A stretch of 64,000 nucleotides of DNA, from contig NZ_LWKZ01000023.1 in assembly GCF_001905005.1 (NCBI RefSeq), positions 992,001 to 1,056,000 of the forward strand, in the 5' to 3' direction. The DNA comes from Streptomyces sp. CB02923 (GTDB lineage Bacteria; Actinomycetota; Actinomycetes; Streptomycetales; Streptomycetaceae). Positions 8,412-15,749 of the stretch are shown piece by piece. The translations under genes and the position numbers were made by a program. The stretch's first letter is position 1, and each line of letters starts with the position of its first letter. A model generated the notes under the pieces. It was not told the DNA's origin, ran no database searches, and was given only the letters and a program-made list of their open reading frames with translations.

Positions 8412-9416
8412 TCAGGCGCGGGCCGGTGCCGGGCCGGGCAGATGGCCGAAGAAGTCCAGCAGGGCGGCGTTGACTTCGGCGGGCCGTTCCTGCTGGGTCC
8501 AGTGCCCGCAGCCGGGGAGGGTGATGCTGCGGTGCAGCTTCGGTGCGACCGTCTTCAGTGAGGCGAGGAGTTCGTCGATGCCGTGCAGCGACATCACCAT
8601 GTCGCGGTCTCCGCCGACGTACAGCGCGGGCTGGTCGATGCCGCGGCCCCGGAAGGCCGTCAGCAGCTCGTGGTTCCGCTGGATGTTCCGGTACCAGTTG
8701 AGGGGGCCGGTGAACGCCCGCTCCCCGTGGTTGGCGTACTCGCGGACGAACGCGTCGATGTCGTCCGGGGTGAGCCACGCGGGCAGCCGCTCCGGCTCGG
8801 GGACCGAGTCGATGAGGGCCGAACCGTCGGGCACGATCCAGGGGCGCGGTGTGGCGGTGGCGGGGTTGTCGCCCGAACCGCTGGACAGGATACGGCGGAA
8901 CGTCGAGGCGGGGTCCCGCGCCAATTCCGCGTCCGCGACGCCCGGTTGCTGGAAGTAGAGCTGGTAGAAGCCGTCGCCGTAGTGCTGCCGCGCGGCCTCC
9001 GGCGGCGCCATGCCCGCGGGCAGAATGGGCGGCACGCTGAGTCCCGCGACGGCCCGTACGACGTCCGGGCGGAGCATGGCCGTGACCCAGGCGACGGGTG
9101 CGCCCCAGTCGTGGCCGACGACGACGGCCTGTTCCTCGCCCAGGGCGTGGATCAGGGCGATCACGTCGCCGGCCAGATGCAGCAGGGTGTACGCGTCGGC
9201 GTCGCCGGGCTGCTCACTGCGGGCGTAACCCCGCTGGTCCGGTGCCACCACCCGGTATCCGGCCGCGGCGAGCGGGCCGAACTGGTGGCGCCAGGAGTAC
9301 CAGCTCTCCGGGAACCCGTGCAGCAGCAGGACCAGTGGCCCTTCGCCCTGTTCGGCGATGTGCAGGGTGACTCCGTTGACTTCTACGTAGCTGTGCTCGA
9401 TGGCGGCGATTGTCAC
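8412..9416 (-). CDS. Alpha/beta hydrolase, epoxide-hydrolase-like
   Basis: This 334-residue protein has the oxyanion motif LLHGFPESWYSWRHQ at about residue 31, nucleophile elbow VVGHDWGAPVAW (Asp as nucleophile), Tyr-containing cap region, and C-terminal PGCGHWTQQE supplying the catalytic His. HGxP plus GHDWG is the epoxide hydrolase/haloalkane dehalogenase signature. The GTG start has GGAGGAC upstream and lies downstream of the operator at 9451-9466; the alternative ATG at 9470 would put that operator inside the gene. It is divergent from a TetR regulator that probably represses it. Confidence 0.85.
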   Translation of the reverse strand: MTIAAIEHSYVEVNGVTLHIAEQGEGPLVLLLHGFPESWYSWRHQFGPLAAAGYRVVAPDQRGYARSEQPGDADAYTLLHLAGDVIALIHALGEEQAVVVGHDWGAPVAWVTAMLRPDVVRAVAGLSVPPILPAGMAPPEAARQHYGDGFYQLYFQQPGVADAELARDPASTFRRILSSGSGDNPATATPRPWIVPDGSALIDSVPEPERLPAWLTPDDIDAFVREYANHGERAFTGPLNWYRNIQRNHELLTAFRGRGIDQPALYVGGDRDMVMSLHGIDELLASLKTVAPKLHRSITLPGCGHWTQQERPAEVNAALLDFFGHLPGPAPARA

Positions 9417-9450
9417 GTGTCCTCCGGCGTCTCGTGGCGTCGATCGGGGG

Positions 9451-9466
9451 GAAACCGATCGGTTTC
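9451..9466. promoter_or_regulatory. TetR operator O1
   Basis: GAAACCGATCGGTTTC is a perfect 16-bp palindrome located 35 bp upstream of the hydrolase GTG. A second copy of its core occurs before tetR, so both divergent genes carry one site. Confidence 0.8.
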
Positions 9467-9586
9467 TCATGGGGGAACGCTAAACGATCGAGGTCCGGGG
9501 GTGTGCCCCGGGGTGCGGGTTCGACTTCGGCTGCACCAGGGAGTCCGGAACCGGGAGTGCGTCGCACCGCGCGCCGGGCATGGTGC

Positions 9587-9599
9587 ACCGATCGGTTTC
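9587..9599. promoter_or_regulatory. TetR operator O2
   Basis: ACCGATCGGTTTC repeats the core and right arm of operator O1, with ACCGATCGGT being a perfect palindrome. It lies 31 bp upstream of the tetR ATG, consistent with autoregulation. Confidence 0.75.
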
Positions 9600-9629
9600 C
9601 GGGGGCGTGCGGCGCGATATTCTCCCCAC

Positions 9630-10199
9630 ATGTCCAGTACAGACAAGGCGTCCACCCGGGACCGGCTGCTCGACGCGGCGGCCGAACTCTTCTACCGCGA
9701 GGGCGCCTCCATCGGGGTCGAGACGCTGTGCAGGACGGCCGGGGTCTCCAAGCGCTCGATGTACCAGCTCTTCGACAGCAAGGACGAGGTCTTCGCGGCC
9801 AGTCTGCGGCGGCGCGCCCCGGCGTACGAGGAGCAGCTCGCCCTGCGCAGCGTCGACGCGGGGCCGCCGCGCACCCGCATCCTGTACGTCTTCGAGCGGC
9901 TGGAGAAGCTGGCGGAGACGGCCGACTACCGGGGCTGCCCCTTCCTGGCGGCGCAGGTCGAGCTCAAGGACCCCGGGCACCCGGCGAGCATCGTCGCCGA
10001 GGAGGTCAAGCGGCACCTGACCGACGCCTTCCGCGCCGAGGCCGAGCGGGGCGGGGCACCCGACCCCGGGCTGCTGGCGCGGCAGCTGACCCTGGTCTTC
10101 GACGGCGCGAGCGCTCGCGCCGGCGCCGGAGTGGAGAGCCTGGCCGGGCTGGCCGTGACCACGGCGGCCGTGCTGCTGGACGCCGCGGGCGTGGCGTAA
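9630..10199 (+). CDS. TetR-family transcriptional repressor
   Basis: A 189-residue protein. The N-terminal helix-turn-helix (TRDRLLDAAAELFYREG, then VETLCRTAGVSKRSMYQLF) is canonical TetR, followed by an all-helical ligand domain with YRGCPFLAAQVEL, a motif seen in TetR regulators of the YxaF/LmrA-like subgroup. The 213-bp divergent intergenic region holds two matching palindromes, so it likely represses the hydrolase and itself. The inducer is unknown. Confidence 0.9.
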   Translation: MSSTDKASTRDRLLDAAAELFYREGASIGVETLCRTAGVSKRSMYQLFDSKDEVFAASLRRRAPAYEEQLALRSVDAGPPRTRILYVFERLEKLAETADYRGCPFLAAQVELKDPGHPASIVAEEVKRHLTDAFRAEAERGGAPDPGLLARQLTLVFDGASARAGAGVESLAGLAVTTAAVLLDAAGVA

Positions 10200-10230
10200 C
10201 CGGCCGGGGCGGGGCGCCGCGGCGAAAGGG

Positions 10231-10338
10231 GACGGCCCGTCCATCGGCGAGGACTGGATGCCCGTGGTGTTCGCCACCCTGCGGGACGGCACGCCCTGCG
10301 CGTACGCCGGTGTGCGGGCGGCGCCGAAGGTCCGGTAG
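10231..10338 (+). pseudogene. Possible C-terminal gene remnant in a 353-bp gap
   Basis: Between tetR and the cold-shock-like gene no full gene fits. A short frame reads GPSIGEDWMPVVFATLRDG and TPCAYAGVRAAPKVR before a TAG at 10336. Its composition looks protein-like, but it lacks a start with a ribosome binding site and I cannot assign a family. It may be the tail of a decayed gene. The rest of the gap (10339-10552) should carry the promoter of the next gene. Confidence 0.25.
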
Positions 10339-10552
10339 GTCCGGGGCGGGGACGCGGTCCGGCCGCGCCCGCCGTGCGGTGACCGGGTGGGTACCGGCTC
10401 GGGCTCCGGCGGGGAGACGGTGCGAACCGTAGTGAAGGCCGTGCCGGGCGCCGGGTCCGAGCTACGTGCGCCTGTCGATGCGCTCCCTTAACAACCGGTG
10501 AGGGGGCACCCGTGGGATGTCTTGCCCGCTCCATCCGACAGAGGTGATCGCT

Positions 10553-10783
10553 GTGCCCCACGGCATCGTCAAGTGGTTCGACCACGAACGAGGCGCCGGC
10601 CTGGTTGCCCAGACCGGCGGAGGGCCGGACGTCCTCGCCTACCGCTTGGCCATCCAGGGGGACGAACCGGCCCGCACGCTGACGTCGGGAGAGCGCGTCT
10701 CCTTCAACCTCGTCGAGGACTTCGAAGGCATCCGGGCGGAGAACATCTACCGTCTCCCGGGCCGGGACCGCTCCCCGGCCTGA
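10553..10783 (+). CDS. Cold-shock-domain protein, divergent
   Basis: This 76-residue protein starts MPHGIVKWFDHERGAGLVAQ (GTG, with AGAGGTG 7 bp upstream). The GIVKWFD opening and the closing GERVSFNLVEDFEGIRAENI fit a cold-shock domain. RNP-1, normally KGFGFI, is replaced by RGAGLV, losing the aromatic residues that stack on nucleic acid. This degenerate type is a recurrent Streptomyces paralogue; RNA-binding ability is doubtful. Confidence 0.75.
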   Translation: MPHGIVKWFDHERGAGLVAQTGGGPDVLAYRLAIQGDEPARTLTSGERVSFNLVEDFEGIRAENIYRLPGRDRSPA

Positions 10784-11044
10784 CCCGGCTGCCCGGCCGC
10801 ACCACGCGACCGCCTCACGAAATCAAGCGCAACCAGACGGGGAAGCGTAAAGGTTCAGTCCAGTCGCGTCCAAAAGCGAACAAACCCGATGAGGCTGGAC
10901 GGCGCATGCTCCACTATCCGCACCCTCGCAGGCAAGGGTCTGCGGGGCACGGCGGGGACGTACCCGGGCCGGCCGCAGGTCCGTGACGGGAAGCCGCACT
11001 CCTGCCGCCCGGGGCGTCGATGCGTCATGCGAAGTGAGGCACGA

Positions 11045-12643
11045 ATGACGTCAGTGGAGGCCCCGCGGAACGGCGCGGGCGAGGTCGAGCTGTTCCGGGG
11101 GCTGGTGGAGTGTTCGCAGGACGCGATCCTGACCAAGACGCTGGACGGTCGGATCACGTTCTGGAACACGGCGGCGCAGCGGCTGTACGGGTACCGGGCG
11201 GCTGAAGTGGTGGGGCAGCACATCGGGTTGCTGATTCCGCCGGACCTCAAGGACGAGGAGGCCGGGCTGCTGGAACGGATCGGCCGGGGGGAGCGGATCG
11301 AGCACTACGAGACGCGCCGGGCCACCAGCGACGGCCGGGTGCTGGACGTCGACGTGTCGCTCTGGCCGGTCCGTACCCGCGAAGGCGTCATCCACGCCGC
11401 CTGCTCCATCACGCGGGACCTCACCGACCGCAAGAAGGCCGAGCGGGAACTCGTCGAACTGTACGCGCAGCAGCGGCACATCGCCCTCGCCCTGCGCCTG
11501 ATGGGCGCCTCCGAACAGATCCCCGGGGCCCGCGCCGCGACCCGCTACCTGCCCTCCACCCAGGGCCAGGGGGTGGGCGGCGACTGGCTCGACCTGATCG
11601 ACCTGGGCGCCGGGCGGGTCGGGGTGATCATCGGAGACGTCATGGGGCGCGGCCTGGACGCGGCCGTGGTCATGGGCCAACTGCGCTCCGCCGCCCGCGC
11701 GCTGGCCCTGGCCGGGACTCCGCCGTGCGAGCTGATCCAGACGCTCGACACGTTCACCCGCGGGTTGCCGGAACAGTTCGTCACCTGCACCTACCTGGAG
11801 GCGGACCCGGCGCTGGGCGAGGTGACCGCCTGTTCGGCCGGACACCTGCCGGTCTGGCTCATCGCGCCCGACGCGACGGTCAGCGCGCTGCCGGTGCCGA
11901 CCGGCATCCCCCTCGGCGTGGGCGGCGTACCGCACCAGGAGGTCCGCCTGCCGCTGCGTGCCGGTACGACACTGGCCCTCTGCACGGACGGCCTCGTGGA
12001 GACGCCCCGCAGCGACATCGAGACCCAACTGGGCTTACTGACCACCACCTTGAGCGATGTCTTCAGGACCTCGACGGACCTGGAGGACGCCGCCGACCAC
12101 GTCCTGCACACCCTCCTCCCGGACACCGCCACCTACTCCGACGACGTCACGCTCCTGCTCGTCGGCTTCCCCACCGCCCCGCTGGACACGGCCGCCGTGG
12201 ATCTGGCCGGCGAGCCGTCCTCGGTCCCGGAGGGCCGCCGCTTCCTGCACCGCACGCTGCGGATGTGGGGCCTGACCGCGCTCGCCGACACCGCGATGCT
12301 GCTCGCGTCGGAACTGCTGACCAATGCCGTCTGCCATGCGCGCGGGCCGCTGACGCTGCGCGTCTGGTACAGCGTCCGGGAACTGGGCGTGGAAGTCGTG
12401 GACGGCAGTACGCCCCGGCCCCGGGCCCGGCTCGCGGACAACGCGGAGGAGAACGGCCGCGGCCTGATGCTCGTCGAAGCACTCGCCGACGCCTGGGGAA
12501 CGCGACCCGACACCGTCGGGAAAACCGTGTGGTTCACGCTCCTGACAGCCCCGGCTCCGGCCGTCGTCGCCCGGCCGGCCGGTGTGGCTGCGGGCGCGCG
12601 CGGCAGGGCGGAGACGGTGGGGGTGCCGGAGCCCGCCTCCTGA
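11045..12643 (+). CDS. PAS - PP2C (SpoIIE) phosphatase - HATPase regulator, TTA-containing
   Basis: A 532-residue protein with three parts: a PAS domain (about 18-135, WNTAAQRLYGYRAAEVVGQ, ending CSITRDLTDRK), a SpoIIE-type PP2C phosphatase (about 160-375, VGGDWLDLIDL, GDVMGRG, SAGHLPVWL, CTDGLVE) and an anti-sigma-type HATPase (about 395-510, LASELLTNAVCHA, GRGLMLVEALADAWG). Such proteins dephosphorylate anti-anti-sigma factors, and the kinase-like domain may phosphorylate them or bind sigma factors. Codon 331 is TTA (12035-12037), suggesting bldA-dependent expression. GTGAGG precedes the ATG; an in-frame ATG at 11027 is an alternative. Confidence 0.9.
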   Translation: MTSVEAPRNGAGEVELFRGLVECSQDAILTKTLDGRITFWNTAAQRLYGYRAAEVVGQHIGLLIPPDLKDEEAGLLERIGRGERIEHYETRRATSDGRVLDVDVSLWPVRTREGVIHAACSITRDLTDRKKAERELVELYAQQRHIALALRLMGASEQIPGARAATRYLPSTQGQGVGGDWLDLIDLGAGRVGVIIGDVMGRGLDAAVVMGQLRSAARALALAGTPPCELIQTLDTFTRGLPEQFVTCTYLEADPALGEVTACSAGHLPVWLIAPDATVSALPVPTGIPLGVGGVPHQEVRLPLRAGTTLALCTDGLVETPRSDIETQLGLLTTTLSDVFRTSTDLEDAADHVLHTLLPDTATYSDDVTLLLVGFPTAPLDTAAVDLAGEPSSVPEGRRFLHRTLRMWGLTALADTAMLLASELLTNAVCHARGPLTLRVWYSVRELGVEVVDGSTPRPRARLADNAEENGRGLMLVEALADAWGTRPDTVGKTVWFTLLTAPAPAVVARPAGVAAGARGRAETVGVPEPAS

Positions 12644-12732
12644 GAACCCCTGCCGCACGCCCGGCGCTGCGCTGTCCGGGTGATCGTTTCGACGGTGTGC
12701 ATGGTGGTGGCGGCGGTGGGCAGTATCGACTC

Positions 12733-12762
12733 GCTTCGTTCCTCGGGGAAGACGAACGAAGC
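12733..12762. terminator. Hairpin downstream of PAS-PP2C gene
   Basis: GCTTCGTTC (12733-12741) and GAACGAAGC (12754-12762) form a perfect 9-bp stem with a 12-nt loop, 90 bp after the phosphatase stop. There is no U-tract, as is common for Streptomyces terminators. Confidence 0.6.
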
Positions 12763-12839
12763 CCAGGCGGGCCGGGGTCGTTCGGCGGCGGAAGGCCGGT
12801 GACGACGGCGCCCCGGCCCGCCCCCCGCCGGTGTGGGCC

Positions 12840-12932
12840 TCAGCAGTTCACGAAGTCCCGGCGCACCCAGTAGCGGTTGCCGTCGCCGCCCCGGAAGGTG
12901 CCCTCGTTCCACCAGCCCCTGTCGGATTCCGT
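12840..12932 (-). pseudogene. Fragment resembling the C-terminus of a small secreted SH3-like protein
   Basis: The minus strand reads ESDRGWWNEGTFRGGDGN followed by RYWVRRDFVNC and a stop. The Trp/Tyr-rich, Cys-terminated end looks like the C-terminus of small exported Streptomyces proteins. The frame upstream loses coding character and has no signal peptide, so the 83-residue frame from 13091 would overlap the promoter and start of the next gene. I interpret it as a remnant. Confidence 0.3.
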
Positions 12933-12977
12933 CGGAGAGAGCGAAGAGCGAGCAAACAAGTTGTTCACAATGAACCG

Positions 12978-13006
12978 TTGACAAGGTGTCGTAGTGGCGC
13001 CATGCT
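12978..13006 (+). promoter_or_regulatory. Sigma-70-like promoter, probably giving a leaderless mRNA
   Basis: TTGACA (12978-12983), a 17-bp spacer and CATGCT (13001-13006) place the transcription start at or next to the ATG at 13013. No Shine-Dalgarno sequence precedes this ATG, consistent with a leaderless transcript. A GTTCA-CAA-TGAAC inverted repeat (12963-12975) abuts the -35 box and could be an operator. Confidence 0.5.
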
Positions 13007-13012
13007 CGCTCC

Positions 13013-13477
13013 ATGGCACCCACCTTCGAGCAGGACGACGACCCCCGCACGGACCCCTTCTCGCTGCCGGACGCGCAGCAGGCACGCGCACAACGGGTGC
13101 CCGCGTCGCTGTTCCGGATCGCGGAGCGGCACGCCGCCACCCCGGCGCAGCGCGGACGGCAGGCGCACCCGTCGGTCCTCGGGCCGCACGAGGCCGTACG
13201 GCTGGTGTCGTTCCTGATGAGCGGGGCGGCGCGGCTCGCCGAGGGCGAGCCGGAGGTGGACCGGGCGGACGTCACCGCGGCGCTGAGCCTGCTCCCGCTG
13301 GTGCGCGGCGAACTGGACGAGCTGGAGGCCGGACTGCTGCGGATGGCGCGCGGGCGCGGCATGACCTGGCCCGAGGTGGCGTTCGGGCTGGGGCTGGGGA
13401 CTCCGCAGGCGGCCCGGCAGCGGTACGAGCGGCTGGTCGGCCGTATCCGTGCCGAGGGGGAGACGGGAGAGGAGTAG
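13013..13477 (+). CDS. Small helix-turn-helix DNA-binding protein
   Basis: A 154-residue, mostly helical protein. Residues 110-140 (MTWPEVAFGLGLGTPQAARQ, then RYERLVGRI) form a helix-turn-helix of the kind found in Streptomyces proteins with SWxEIAxALGVxxQAAxxRF motifs. The N-terminal half contains a conserved-looking HPSVLGPHEAVRLVSFLMSG segment. Target genes are unknown; the NTPase/sensor unit starts 119 bp downstream and is a reasonable candidate. Confidence 0.65.
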   Translation: MAPTFEQDDDPRTDPFSLPDAQQARAQRVPASLFRIAERHAATPAQRGRQAHPSVLGPHEAVRLVSFLMSGAARLAEGEPEVDRADVTAALSLLPLVRGELDELEAGLLRMARGRGMTWPEVAFGLGLGTPQAARQRYERLVGRIRAEGETGEE

Positions 13478-13596
13478 CGGACGGCGGTGCCGTGACGGGA
13501 GGTTCGGGAGGGAGCAACTCTCCCCCGAAGGCCCGGGTCTGCACTAACCTGACGTGTCATCACAAGCGGTGCGGTCGGTGACGCCTCGGGGGGCCC

Positions 13597-15735
13597 GTGC
13601 CTGACGATCTCGGATTCGGCAAACTGCTCGACGACGACGGGCTGCTGGCCCGGCTGCTGGGCAAGACCCGCGAGGGGCGCAACCGCAAGCCGCTCCACGG
13701 CCCCGACCTGCCCGTGGTCCTGCTCGTCGGCGGGCCCGGTATGGGCAAGGGCCGGCTCCTGGCGTGCGTACGGAACGCGTACGGCCGGCACGTACCGACG
13801 GCGCACATCGACTGCGGCCTGACGGTGTACCGGGAGCAGGCGGAGCAGCACCCACAGACGCGTTCGGTGACGACCGAGGTGCTCCGCGAGATCGCCCGGC
13901 AGTTCGGCGCGTGGCAGGGCGACGGCGGGGCGGTCGCCACCCCGCGCCTGTACGCGGGGCTCGCCGCCGTCGCGGCCGGCGACCCGCTCGCCGACACGGC
14001 CACCCTGGTCAGCGAGGTGCAACGGCACGACGAGCTGCTGCCGCGCGGCTCCTTCTGGCGCGGGGTGCTGAACCGGGCGGGCAGGGCCTACGTCGGCGTC
14101 GTCGCGGGACTGGTGGCCCACCCGGGAGCCGTACCGTTCATCAACGCCGTCCTCGACGAACTGCTCGCCCGCACCTCCCAGGAAGGCAAGGCACTGCTGG
14201 CGGCGTGCTACGGCGAGTACACGGGCGCGGGCGGCCACCCGAAGCTGGGACTGCACTCCCTGGCCTCCCACTTCCAGCAGGGCGGCGAAGCGCGCGAGGT
14301 CGCCGAGGGCTTCCTCTTCCGCGCGCTGCGGCAGGACATCGAGGCCGCGTACGTATCGCTGCTGGGCCGGCTGTCCCGGGCCGGCCGCCCCGCCCTGCTG
14401 CTCGACCACGCGGACAACGCCCTGGGCAGACGGCTGGTGAGACCGGTGCTGGAGGACCGCGAGCGGGGGCACCACGACCGGCTGGTGGTCATGGCGACCG
14501 CGCGGCGGGAGGACGGCGGGCGCTTCCTCTACCACGTCGGTGACGCCGGGGGCACCGACGACGACACTCCCGTCAGCTGGCGGCCCTCCGACGGGGGCCT
14601 GCCGCGGTGGAGCCGTCCGGCCGGCGGCGTCCCCGGCCTCACGCCCCTGTCCCGGGGCGTTCTTCTCGTCCGTATGCCGATGCTGACCCGTGACCAGCAG
14701 TCGCGGGAGACGGCCCGCCTCCAGGTGCGGCGGGCACAGGGCGACAACGCCGCCCAGCTCCGCATCGACAGCGGCATCCACCGGCTGAGCGGCGGACGCC
14801 CGCTGTTCGTGACCCGGCTGGGGGAGGCGACCGCGTCGCTGACGTTCCGGGAGCCCGGCGAGGGCACCGACTGGGCCCTGCTGGACGCGCGGGTACGCGC
14901 GGGGGAGGACGCGGAAGGCCGACCGGTCGCCGAACTCCTGCTGGACGACCTCATCGTCCGGCAGCTGCCGGAGGAACTCCCGCCGGAGCAGCGCGGGCAC
15001 TGGCTCGACCTGCTCAGCCATCTGTCGGTGGCCCACGACGCGGAATGCGCCCAGGTCCTGATGCGCGAGGTGCAGGCGGGCCGGGACGAGCGCCTGTCCG
15101 CGTACCGCATCGCCGAGCTGCTGGGGGACAGCGGCTGGCCGCACTGCCCCCGGCACTTCATCGGCGACCTCGGCCTGCGCCGCCTGCTCATGCGGCGCCT
15201 GTACCGGCTGCGCGCGGACGGCGCGGCCTGGCACGCCGGCCAGAGCCTGCTGCGGGACCACTACCGCGCCCTGGAGGACGACGCGGCCGACGAACTCTTC
15301 GGCTCCGCCGCCGCGCACGGCATGCACCACCATCTGGCGGTCGGCGACGCGGAGGCGGTCACGGACTACCTCGACCGCACCTTCCTCACCCGCAGCGCAC
15401 GGGTCTGGTGCGACGAACTGCTGGCCATCGCGGAGGCACCGCTGCTCGGCCGTGCCGACGACCGGCGGGCGCGGGCGCTGGGCGAGGCCGAGGTGCCCGG
15501 CGACGTGCGGCACAAGCGCATCGACCGGCTGCTGCACGCCGTACGCCTCTGCGAGGACCGTACGGGACCCCTCGACGAAGCCGTGACCGACACCCTGCCC
15601 AAGCTGCTGGAGCGGCTGGGGGAGGAGCCCGCCGCCGGGGCGGGCACGCTGACCCACACGGCCCGCGACTGGAGCGACCGGCTCGTCAACAGACAACCGC
15701 TCAGACCGTGCACCTGCACGAGACACATCGGGTAA
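13597..15735 (+). CDS. P-loop NTPase of unknown function (first gene of an NTPase-sensor pair)
   Basis: A 712-residue protein from a GTG start (PDDLGFGKLLDDDGLLARLL). A P-loop GGPGMGKGRLL lies at residues 45-55 (Lys51), and PALLLDHADNALGR at about 266 looks like Walker B. The remainder is alpha-helical and lacks recognisable repeats, transmembrane segments or catalytic domains. The plan recalls AAA/STAND-type regulatory NTPases. Its stop is 14 bp from the next gene, which encodes a membrane-anchored periplasmic-binding-like protein, so the two should be co-transcribed and may function together. A TAACCT -10-like element lies at 13545-13550. Confidence 0.6.
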   Translation: MPDDLGFGKLLDDDGLLARLLGKTREGRNRKPLHGPDLPVVLLVGGPGMGKGRLLACVRNAYGRHVPTAHIDCGLTVYREQAEQHPQTRSVTTEVLREIARQFGAWQGDGGAVATPRLYAGLAAVAAGDPLADTATLVSEVQRHDELLPRGSFWRGVLNRAGRAYVGVVAGLVAHPGAVPFINAVLDELLARTSQEGKALLAACYGEYTGAGGHPKLGLHSLASHFQQGGEAREVAEGFLFRALRQDIEAAYVSLLGRLSRAGRPALLLDHADNALGRRLVRPVLEDRERGHHDRLVVMATARREDGGRFLYHVGDAGGTDDDTPVSWRPSDGGLPRWSRPAGGVPGLTPLSRGVLLVRMPMLTRDQQSRETARLQVRRAQGDNAAQLRIDSGIHRLSGGRPLFVTRLGEATASLTFREPGEGTDWALLDARVRAGEDAEGRPVAELLLDDLIVRQLPEELPPEQRGHWLDLLSHLSVAHDAECAQVLMREVQAGRDERLSAYRIAELLGDSGWPHCPRHFIGDLGLRRLLMRRLYRLRADGAAWHAGQSLLRDHYRALEDDAADELFGSAAAHGMHHHLAVGDAEAVTDYLDRTFLTRSARVWCDELLAIAEAPLLGRADDRRARALGEAEVPGDVRHKRIDRLLHAVRLCEDRTGPLDEAVTDTLPKLLERLGEEPAAGAGTLTHTARDWSDRLVNRQPLRPCTCTRHIG

Positions 15736-15749
15736 GGGAGGGTGCGGCG

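Noticed and set aside
9417..9470. Longer hydrolase start at ATG 9470
   Set aside because: It would place the perfect TetR palindrome inside the coding sequence and adds an unrelated 18-residue peptide; the GTG at 9416 has GGAGGAC and fits family length.
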